From positions 1-22,618 of the forward strand of contig JAEZJD010000184.1 of NCBI GenBank assembly GCA_023436425.1: DNA of 22,618 bases, given 5' to 3'. This document shows, one piece after another, positions 14,215 through 21,411 of the stretch. Origin of the DNA: Bacteroidota bacterium (lineage in GTDB: Bacteria; Bacteroidota; Bacteroidia; Chitinophagales; Chitinophagaceae). Made by a program: the position numbers and the translations under genes. The notes below the pieces were generated by a model, which saw only the letters and a program-made list of their open reading frames with translations, was not told where the DNA came from and searched no databases. Within the stretch, counting starts at the first letter, position 1, and every line of letters starts with the position of its first letter.

Positions 14215-15741
14215 ATGCCGCTGTCTCATGTTCTGACTGTTTATTTAATTTCTACGCTTCTCGTTTTTCTTCCATCGTTCGGACTTTCGCCCATGTTTAG
14301 AAAAGCAGGTGTTGCTCAGTGGAAAGCATTTATTCCTTTTTATAACACGTGGGTGATGCAGGATTTGGCACAGCGTCCCAAGCATTGGGTTTTTTGGCAG
14401 TTCATCCCTGTTGTCGGTTGGTTTATTACACCGGGTATTTTCATTGAATTTGTAAAGCTATTTGGTCGGTTTAGTTTTCTAGACCATACACTTGCTGCGC
14501 TGTTTGCACCATTTTATTTTCCATACCTCGGTTACTCAGACAAGGTGAGGTACATTGGACCTGAGGGTGCAAGGCGTTATAAAAAACCGGGGTGGAGAGA
14601 GTGGGTTGATGCTGCAATTTTCGCTATTGTAGCAGCAACGCTTATCAGAACATTCATTTTCGAAGCGTATACGATTCCATCTGGTTCCATGGAAAAAACG
14701 TTGCTGATTAACGATTTCTTGTTCGTCAGCAAGTTCAGTTACGGACCCCGTATTCCGAATACGCCGTTGTCTATTCCTTTTGTTCACAACTACATTCCCG
14801 GTAGCAGCCGCAAATCTTACAGCGAGGCAGTCAAGCTGCCCTACATACGTTGGTTTTCTTCACCTGTGGAGAGAGGAGATGTTGTCGTTTTTAATTTCCC
14901 TGCCGGCGACACAGTTATCAATCTTCCCGATTTTCAATCGCAGCAGCCGTACTATGACTTTGCCCGACAAATCGGCGGCGGCGACATTGACAAGGGTAGA
15001 CAAATGATCTTGTCTAATCCTGAGCTATATCCGTTGGCTATTCATCCCCCTGATAAATCGGATAATTATATCAAGCGATGCGTCGGTGTTTCGGGTGATA
15101 TGCTGGAAGTAAAAAACAATGTAGTTTATGTAAATGGACGGCTGGAACCGAACCCGCCAAAGTCTCAAATTCACTACACTGTCGTAACAAACGGACAGAG
15201 AGTGGATGTGGAAACAATGAGGGAGAAATTTGATGTTGACATTGACAAAGGTGAGCTGCAACAGGGCGTGCAGCCATTTGTTTATTACATGCAGTTAACT
15301 GCAGATGCCAAAAAGGAACTTGAGAAACTTGGTTACAATGTTTTTCCGACTCAAAATCTCCCTTCCGGAATGGTGTTCCCGTACGATACAAAGTACAAGT
15401 GGACCCGAGATAATTACGGACCAATATGGATTCCGAAAAAAGGAGCAACACTACAGTTGTCAGCGGAAAACTATCCGCTTTACGAAAGAGCTATTCGAGT
15501 ATACGAGCATAATCAACTTGAGCTGAGGGATGGGAAGATTATTCTAAATGGCAACGAGGCAACGTCATACACGTTCAAAATGAATTATTACTGGATGATG
15601 GGTGATAACCGGCAAGGATCGCAAGACTCACGGTTTTGGGGATTTGTGCCCGAAGACAGAGTTGTAGGAAAAGCATGGCTGATCTGGTTCAGCTGGGAAA
15701 ATGGACCCCGATGGAACCGATTGTTCAGAACAGTAAAATAA
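14215..15741 (+). CDS. lepB: Signal peptidase I (S26 family), enlarged Bacteroidota type
   Basis: 508 residues, versus about 320 for E. coli LepB. It cleaves signal peptides from exported proteins on the outer side of the inner membrane. Residues 1-120 form an extra membrane domain (helices near 5-23, 58-82 and 90-106). A transmembrane helix at about 130-150 follows. Catalytic Ser158 is in TIPSGSMEKT and general-base Lys287 in DNYIKRCVG. GDVVVFNFPAGD (221-232) forms part of the catalytic core, and MMGDNRQGSQDSRFWG (461-476) the last conserved box. Two insertions enlarge the periplasmic domain: about 233-282, and about 316-455. This layout is familiar from Bacteroidota S26 peptidases, but what the insertions do is unknown. 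A strong terminator follows 10 nt after the stop. Confidence 0.93.
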   Translation: MPLSHVLTVYLISTLLVFLPSFGLSPMFRKAGVAQWKAFIPFYNTWVMQDLAQRPKHWVFWQFIPVVGWFITPGIFIEFVKLFGRFSFLDHTLAALFAPFYFPYLGYSDKVRYIGPEGARRYKKPGWREWVDAAIFAIVAATLIRTFIFEAYTIPSGSMEKTLLINDFLFVSKFSYGPRIPNTPLSIPFVHNYIPGSSRKSYSEAVKLPYIRWFSSPVERGDVVVFNFPAGDTVINLPDFQSQQPYYDFARQIGGGDIDKGRQMILSNPELYPLAIHPPDKSDNYIKRCVGVSGDMLEVKNNVVYVNGRLEPNPPKSQIHYTVVTNGQRVDVETMREKFDVDIDKGELQQGVQPFVYYMQLTADAKKELEKLGYNVFPTQNLPSGMVFPYDTKYKWTRDNYGPIWIPKKGATLQLSAENYPLYERAIRVYEHNQLELRDGKIILNGNEATSYTFKMNYYWMMGDNRQGSQDSRFWGFVPEDRVVGKAWLIWFSWENGPRWNRLFRTVK

Positions 15742-15751
15742 ATACCTTTAG

Positions 15752-15780
15752 ATGTCCCACTTTTTTGTGGGACATTTTTA
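15752..15780 (+). terminator. Intrinsic terminator after lepB
   Basis: ATGTCCCAC (15752-15760) / GTGGGACAT (15767-15775), a perfect 9-bp stem around a TTTTTT loop, followed by a T-run. It separates lepB from the deaminase gene, whose ATG is only 17 nt beyond the stem. Confidence 0.88.
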
Positions 15781-15792
15781 TCACACAACCAT

Positions 15793-16278
15793 ATGAAAGA
15801 AAGCAAGTTTGAGTTTAACTATAGAGTTTACGACAGCATAGAAGAATTGCCGGAAAAAGAGAAGCAATTGCTCGCGCAGGCGCGAGACGTGACTGCGAAT
15901 GCTTATGCGCCGTATTCTAAATTTCAAGTGGGAGCTGCAGCGTCAATGGCGAATGGAGAAATGCTCACAGGAAGCAATCAGGAAAATGCGTCCTTCCCCG
16001 TCGGCCTTTGCGCCGAGCGGGTTTTGCTCGGAACAATTGCTTCGATCTTTCCCCGCATACCTGTTGAAGCAATGGCTGTAAGCTACAAAAGTGAGCTGCA
16101 AAAAAGCGATCACCCCATTTCTCCTTGTGGGATGTGCAGACAAGCTTTGCAGGAATACGAAAGCAGAACAGGGCAACCAATGAAATTAATTTTGGGTGGG
16201 ATGGAAGGTCCGGTTTACGTGATAGATAGTGCTACCAAACTCCTTCCACTTGCATTTACAAGCGAAGAGCTGAGATAA
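15793..16278 (+). CDS. cdd: Cytidine deaminase
   Basis: 161 residues, tetrameric-type length. It converts cytidine or deoxycytidine to uridine or deoxyuridine in pyrimidine salvage. Zinc site: Cys73 and Glu75 in GLCAERV, with Cys112 and Cys115 in SPCGMCRQ. Substrate-binding Asn62 and Glu64 lie in SNQENASFP. YAPYSKFQVGAA near residue 38-49 is the conserved opening of the fold. Extra N-terminal residues (1-25) are a normal Bacteroidota extension. The gene starts 17 nt after the terminator stem, leaving no room for a full promoter, so it depends either on read-through or on a promoter overlapping the terminator. A salvage enzyme in a window where dihydroorotase is interrupted is notable but probably coincidence. 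Confidence 0.95.
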   Translation: MKESKFEFNYRVYDSIEELPEKEKQLLAQARDVTANAYAPYSKFQVGAAASMANGEMLTGSNQENASFPVGLCAERVLLGTIASIFPRIPVEAMAVSYKSELQKSDHPISPCGMCRQALQEYESRTGQPMKLILGGMEGPVYVIDSATKLLPLAFTSEELR

Positions 16279-16347
16279 ATCATGGTTTACAGAGCAGCTT
16301 GAAAGAGAATTTGGCTTTCCCGTTCGTTACTGCACAAAATGCTGCTT

Positions 16348-17097
16348 TCATTTTATTCGAAAAGAAAAACCAATAGCCAAATAACGTTGCATGTCAGCGT
16401 TGTTGATTGTAAATCCACTTGAGAAATCAACTTTGGTGTTTTGGGAAGGGTAGAAAGCCACACCAAAATCAAAATAGTGCTCTGATATTTTCTTTACATA
16501 GCCGAAAAATTCACCGTAAACATACCATCGGTCACCAAGTTCCCAGCCGGGCGCAATTGTGTAAAGGAAAGCTGTTTCTTCTCCACCTCCACCTTCTACT
16601 CCAATATTGTAACCTAACGAAGCATGTTCAGACAAGGAGTTTTGCATCGTCAGCCTTGCAGAATAGTTAACAGGATCTGTTTGATATTTTTTACTTGCTA
16701 AAAACGGAAGTCCAACATGCGCAATGATGGAAGTTTGTGGACGCAATCCGCTTTCCGACCAAAGGTTCACTTTGGTACCAATTTCTATCGGCTCCAAAAA
16801 ACCCTCAATAATGGTGTTTGGTATCATGTGCAAATAATCAGTACCATACACCAGCTCTAACCTTAATTCGAGGTTGTCATTGATGCCGTATCTAAACAGC
16901 GAAGTAGGGTGAAGAATACGAAAATTTTTATTGGAGAAATCTTCTTTATTGAATCCTAACTCCGCTTGAAAATACCTTTTTGGAACTGTAAATGCAGACT
17001 CTGTTTGATCGGGTCGATCGGTATCTATTTTCTCCTGCGCTATACCGAAACGTGAAATTGTGATACAGACAAGAACGAAACAAAACTTTTTCATCAA
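16348..17097 (-). CDS. Outer-membrane channel-like protein (phenol MetA-pathway/transporter family)
   Basis: 249 residues. Signal peptide MMKKFCFVLVCITISRFGIAQ; either of the first two Met codons could start it. The mature protein begins KIDTDRPDQTESAFTVPKRYFQAELGF, the signature of the family annotated as 'putative MetA-pathway of phenol degradation' or 'transporter' (Pfam PF13557 from memory). The rest alternates aromatic and polar residues as in a beta-barrel and ends in the terminal strand AIGFSFRIK, typical of outer-membrane proteins. The family name is historical and says little about substrate. It starts 23 nt after the ATP-grasp-like gene stop, suggesting an operon, and is the last of the three genes. 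No phenol-catabolism genes are nearby. Confidence 0.75.
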   Translation of the reverse strand: MMKKFCFVLVCITISRFGIAQEKIDTDRPDQTESAFTVPKRYFQAELGFNKEDFSNKNFRILHPTSLFRYGINDNLELRLELVYGTDYLHMIPNTIIEGFLEPIEIGTKVNLWSESGLRPQTSIIAHVGLPFLASKKYQTDPVNYSARLTMQNSLSEHASLGYNIGVEGGGGEETAFLYTIAPGWELGDRWYVYGEFFGYVKKISEHYFDFGVAFYPSQNTKVDFSSGFTINNADMQRYLAIGFSFRIK

Positions 17098-17120
17098 ACT
17101 TCATTTATGCCAAACTGTAC

Positions 17121-18317
17121 TTATTTTTCAAAAAGACCGTAACTCGCTCCAACCCAATTTTTGTGCTTGTTGTATCGCACGCCGATCATTTTCCCTTTGC
17201 TTAATCGGGCAAGGTTGTTCGTAGCCACAGGTCTTTCTTTACCCGGCTCCCAAAAATAAAAAAGACGAATTTCCGCTTTGGCACCACCATCAGGTGTTTT
17301 AATGGCAGCTGCATAAGGAACTTTTCGCTGAATAATCCAGTTCTCAGGATCTGTAATGCCGTTTATTTCATCCTTAGTTACGTCTATGATCACTCCCTGA
17401 CCCGCGAAGGAAAATAGTGGCTTCACCACATAATTTTCAATATCGACAGGAATTGTTTTTAATTCACTCAAGAAGTGCGTTTCAGGAACAAAGGCATGAT
17501 TGATAAATGGCAGTGAAAACTTACTGATGCGATAAAACCAGTTCGGGTGCGGCACCCAGGTTACATTCAGTTGCTGCTGAAATATTTTTCCTTTCTCCTG
17601 AATCTCTTTTGATTGCTGAAACAAATCATCAAAGATCACACGATTGTAAATTCTGTCAATCTTCACCTTCCTGCCGTCGTGCTCATAAAACAAGTTCTTT
17701 CCGTCCTGGATCACATCGGTGAGGTTTACCACGTTTATCCCCAACAATGTTTTTGTAGCATAGAAATCCACTCTTGTTTTTTGCTCGTGGGGATTGACTT
17801 CGAGCAGCACAACATTTTCCGGTTGAGTATCTGCAATTATTATTTTTTTAAGAAGAGAAGTGTATGCCTCATTATTAAAATCGTTCAGGTAACAGCTGAA
17901 ATTCTCCGGTGTCCAAAAATGTTTTTGATGAATCTCAGGATAATACACGTGCCATGCAAAAAGCGTTGGGAATGCCTGCATTTCGATTAGCTGTGGCTCC
18001 AACTCTCCCTCGCCAGTCTGACATACACCGAAATCAAACGCAATGAACTGCGGATGGTCATCTTCGTTGGGTACTTTCAGGTGAGAAGGAATGGCTCTTT
18101 CGCTTTGCTTTTTGTATTCGGGTGAGGTGATGACATCAATGATACTTTCACACGCCGAAAACATTTTTTCAGCAAAGCTTGCCGGCACAAACACAGCGGT
18201 TTCGCCAATGCGAAAATCAAGCTGACCAGGATACAAGTTTTCCAGTTCATCCAGAAAAGCTTTGTAGGTCTCCTCAGTAAATAAACGATTGTATTTCTCC
18301 CGTAATGAATTGATCAT
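17121..18317 (-). CDS. ATP-grasp-like protein (possibly circularly permuted), unknown substrate
   Basis: 398 residues, soluble, no signal peptide. Features that suggest an ATP-grasp fold: FIAFDFGV....ELEPQLIEMQAFPTL (about 92-118), which resembles the acidic substrate segment 'lIE.q..ps'; NVVLLEVNPHEQKTRVDFYATKTLLG then KVKIDRIYNRVIFDD (168-230); VVKPLFSFAGQGVII (about 296-310), a Lys-Pro-(x)n-GxG nucleotide loop; WIIQRKV, a hinge strand; then AEIRLFYFW and NNLARLSKGKMIGV near the C-terminus, with the Arg and Asn expected for phosphate and metal. The order of these parts recalls the glutathionylspermidine-synthase-type ATP-grasp enzymes. These ligate a carboxylate to an amine or thiol using ATP. 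Substrate unknown. Tight spacing (15 nt, 23 nt) places it between a Wzi-like barrel and an outer-membrane channel-like gene. Confidence 0.6.
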   Translation of the reverse strand: MINSLREKYNRLFTEETYKAFLDELENLYPGQLDFRIGETAVFVPASFAEKMFSACESIIDVITSPEYKKQSERAIPSHLKVPNEDDHPQFIAFDFGVCQTGEGELEPQLIEMQAFPTLFAWHVYYPEIHQKHFWTPENFSCYLNDFNNEAYTSLLKKIIIADTQPENVVLLEVNPHEQKTRVDFYATKTLLGINVVNLTDVIQDGKNLFYEHDGRKVKIDRIYNRVIFDDLFQQSKEIQEKGKIFQQQLNVTWVPHPNWFYRISKFSLPFINHAFVPETHFLSELKTIPVDIENYVVKPLFSFAGQGVIIDVTKDEINGITDPENWIIQRKVPYAAAIKTPDGGAKAEIRLFYFWEPGKERPVATNNLARLSKGKMIGVRYNKHKNWVGASYGLFEK

Positions 18318-18332
18318 CTTGTAAATTGAGCG

Positions 18333-19985
18333 TTAAAAATCGAATTCTCTCCTCTGCATATTCCAGCGCACTCCGGCATTTATAATGAAAGCATCTTTCC
18401 CCGGATTTAAAATGGTTGCATTGTTTTTTCTAAGAACAGCATTTGTTTCTAAAAATAAATTTGGTTTTACCTCATAAGACAAAAGCAATGAACTGTATGC
18501 AACTTTTGATCTAATTCCTGCACCTATATCATATCCATATTCGCGCTGACGATATGGAAAAACATTTGGAAGAAAAATATTGCCACCAAAACTTTCACGT
18601 GCTGTGTCTTTTCCCTGCACGTAATAAATTGCTTTTGCCGAAATTGTCCATTTGGGTGCCGGTTGATACCTTAATAAACCAATTAGCTCATTAAAATTTG
18701 CGCCGAGCGGATGTGCCAGCGGCTGATTATTGTGAGTATAGTTGGACACTGAGTCATTGTGAGAATATGTGAATGGTCGAACGTGGTTCAATTCGACCTG
18801 AAGGTCAAGATTAGAAATGTTTAACGCATCGATGTATTTGGCGCCAAGCTGATATCCAAATTTATTTCCCCACCAGCTACTGTTGATTTCTGAAAGCTTT
18901 AAATCGTCAAGAAGAAATTGCCCATAGAATTGCAAATGCCTGGCAACGTTTGCTTTCGCATCCAGGCCAGCCAATGTATTATCGGCACTGCCTTGTTGCT
19001 GCTCAATCGACTTGTAAAAAATAACCGGATTAAGATATCCAAATTCGAAATGATCTTTTCTGCCGAAAACGATCGTCTCAAAAACTCCGACATTCAACCA
19101 ATTTGTTAGCGCAAAATCCAAATGATGTGTGGCTGCGTATTTTTTACCGAGAAGCCTATCGGCGCCACGGCTGTCTGCATTCACCAACTCCATGAACAAA
19201 TTCTGATAATTAAATTTCCAAATGCGGGTATTTAATTTTAGGAACAAGGTGCTGTTTGAAAAATCGCTAAGGAACAGGCTGCGGTAGCCGTTTCCGATAA
19301 AGTTTTTGTCATATCCAAAAGCTGCATCAATGTATTTGGTAATGTTGAATGTGACATAACCTCTGGCATCGAAATAGTCGTATCCGTTGCCTTTGAACTC
19401 TTTGTAATATCCTTCACCAGGAACCGCTTGCCTTTCGGCTACCCATTGACGTACGTACGCTGGATCCCGCTCCTGATTATCGGTAATGTATGCGGAAAAA
19501 CCGATTTTGTTGGCAATGCCGCCACGGAGCGTGATACCTCTTGAATTGAAAAAAAGGTGTTCGTTGCTATTGCTTTCTTTTCCAACGGTATATTGAAAAA
19601 CCGGATTTATTATGAGAGAAAAATCCGGACGCTCAACTTCGAAAAGGTTTGCGGGTGTTTTGTAAAAAGGGCCGATAGATTTTTTACTTAGGAGCGTTGA
19701 GTCTTGATCCACAAACTCCAAGTTGCTAAGCTTTGCCGTATATAAATTGTATTTGTCAACTTGGGAAAGTTTTAAATCGGAATCAAGTCTTTGCATTGCC
19801 GGCACTACGAGTCGACGGCTGAATGGTTTTGTTTTAGAAAAGTTTAGCACCGAATCCGTCTGTGCTTTTATTTCCAGTCTTTCCAGCAACAAATTTTCTT
19901 TTGCACCTTGTGGCAAATAGGTTGTTTGGGAGAAGGAGAGAAACGGAAAAAATATAAAAAAGAATATTTTCATACTCTTCTTCAT
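18333..19985 (-). CDS. Capsule-assembly Wzi-family outer-membrane protein
   Basis: 550 residues from the ATG at 19985. Signal peptide MKKSMKIFFFIFFPFLSFSQ, then TTYLPQGAKENLLLERLEIK, the usual opening of Bacteroidota Wzi-like proteins. The body is a predicted beta-barrel with many aromatic alternating strands. Internal hallmark stretches are ITDNQERDPAYVRQW, FGYDKNFIGNGYRSLFLSDF and KFNYQNLFMELVNADSRGAD. E. coli Wzi is an outer-membrane lectin that helps attach capsule; in Bacteroidota the group is also annotated in gliding/exopolysaccharide contexts. Function here is inferred from family only. An in-frame ATG at 20009 would add eight residues before the signal peptide. First gene of the minus-strand trio; divergent from dihydroorotase. 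A possible -7 (TATTTTTG, minus, 20030-20037) lies inside the dihydroorotase start. Confidence 0.78.
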   Translation of the reverse strand: MKKSMKIFFFIFFPFLSFSQTTYLPQGAKENLLLERLEIKAQTDSVLNFSKTKPFSRRLVVPAMQRLDSDLKLSQVDKYNLYTAKLSNLEFVDQDSTLLSKKSIGPFYKTPANLFEVERPDFSLIINPVFQYTVGKESNSNEHLFFNSRGITLRGGIANKIGFSAYITDNQERDPAYVRQWVAERQAVPGEGYYKEFKGNGYDYFDARGYVTFNITKYIDAAFGYDKNFIGNGYRSLFLSDFSNSTLFLKLNTRIWKFNYQNLFMELVNADSRGADRLLGKKYAATHHLDFALTNWLNVGVFETIVFGRKDHFEFGYLNPVIFYKSIEQQQGSADNTLAGLDAKANVARHLQFYGQFLLDDLKLSEINSSWWGNKFGYQLGAKYIDALNISNLDLQVELNHVRPFTYSHNDSVSNYTHNNQPLAHPLGANFNELIGLLRYQPAPKWTISAKAIYYVQGKDTARESFGGNIFLPNVFPYRQREYGYDIGAGIRSKVAYSSLLLSYEVKPNLFLETNAVLRKNNATILNPGKDAFIINAGVRWNMQRREFDF

Positions 19986-20026
19986 GGTTCGGGTGTGCTT
20001 AAATACCATGCAGCGGTTTTAATAAG

Positions 20027-21370
20027 ATGCAAAAATATCTGATAAGAAATATCAACATTGTAAATGAAGGTACAATTCAAAGCCGCGACGTGCTTATTTC
20101 AGGAGAACGGATCGAAAAAATTGGTTCAAGGATTGAATTGTCCGCCACAAATTGTGTGGAGATAAATGGAGAAGGAAAATTTTTGCTTCCAGGCGTTATT
20201 GATGATCAGGTGCATTTCCGCGAACCGGGTTTGACTTACAAAGCCTCTATTCACACTGAATCGCGTGCTGCTGTTGCCGGGGGTGTTACGTCCTTTATGG
20301 AAATGCCAAATACTGTTCCACCTGCCCTTACGCAGGATTTGCTTGAAGAAAAATATGAAATAGCAGCACAAACATCAGTTGTGAATTATTCCTTTTACAT
20401 GGGTACGTCCAATACGAATGCTGATGAGGTACTTCGAACAAACGACAAGAAAAATGATGTTTGTGGTGTTAAGATTTTCATGGGATCATCGACCGGCAAT
20501 TTGTTAGTTGATAACTTTTTGTCTCTTGAAAAAATATTCAGCGAAAGTGAATTGTTGATAGCGACCCACTGTGAGGAGGAAACGATCATCAAGAGAAACT
20601 TTACGGAATTAAAGTCCGAAAAGCAGGAGTTAAAGCCATCCGACCATCCATTGATCCGAACTGAAGAAGCTTGTTTCGAGTCTTCTTTCAAAGCCATTCA
20701 GCTTGCGAAAAAGCACGGAACCAGACTCCATATTCTGCACATCTCTACTGCAAAAGAGTTGCAATTATTCACGAATATGCTTCCGTTGGCAGATAAAAAA
20801 ATTACGTCTGAAGTGTGTGTTCACCACTTGCATTTCACCGCCGATGATTACGAGCAATTCGGTAACCTCATTAAATGTAATCCTGCCATTAAATCGAAGG
20901 AAAACAAACAGGCCTTATGGGAAGCATAGCTGGACGGTCGCCTCGATGTAATTGCTACGGATCATGCGCCGCATACATGGGATGAAAAACATACTTCGTA
21001 CGAAAAAGCGCATGCCGGCATTCCACTCGTGCAACATTCGTTATTGCTAATGCTGCATTATTTCAAATCAGGCGTGATTTCATTGGAGAAAATTGTTGAA
21101 AAAATGAGTCATGCCGTGGCAGACTGTTTTCAGATAATTGATCGTGGCTACATTCGCGAAGGTTACTTTGCAGATCTTATCATCGTTGATTTACAGAATG
21201 CGACTCCGGTTTCGAAAAAAAATATTTTGTACAAATGCGAATGGAGCCCGTTTGAAGGGGAGCGCTTCCCGGCAATGGTGACGCACACTTTCGTAAATGG
21301 AAATCTTGTTTATGAAAATGGCAGAGTAAATGAATCTATTAAAGGGAAGCGGCTGTCGTTCAACAGGTGA
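20027..21370 (+). pseudogene. pyrC: Dihydroorotase interrupted by an in-frame TAG
   Basis: Would encode 447 residues if read through. Codon 301 (20927-20929) is TAG, and the frame resumes unshifted to the TGA at 21368. Part 1 holds the metal motif DDQVHFREPGLT (59-70), FMEMPNTVPP, GVKIFMGSSTGN, THCEEE and HILHISTAKE; part 2 holds VIATDHAPH with the catalytic Asp312, GIPLVQHSLL and the C-terminal REGYFADLIIVDL. Each half matches the Bacteroidota type-I dihydroorotase, which closes carbamoyl-aspartate to dihydroorotate in pyrimidine synthesis. The first metal-site position reads Gln61 rather than His (DDQVHF); I recall this in related Bacteroidota enzymes. One base change explains the stop (TTG to TAG, Leu in WEALLDGRLD, fits best). 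TAG is a normal stop in this window (usp, 90-aa gene, ypdA), so recoding is unlikely. A sequencing or assembly error is possible. Confidence 0.85.
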
Positions 21371-21411
21371 TTGGGGACTTTGTGCGATCTAATTTTCACT
21401 TAACGTTCGGT

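Noticed and set aside
20927..20929. TAG recoded as an amino acid
   Set aside because: TAG is the terminal stop of the usp, DUF486-type, 90-residue and ypdA-like genes in the same window, and no recoding element is visible after the codon.
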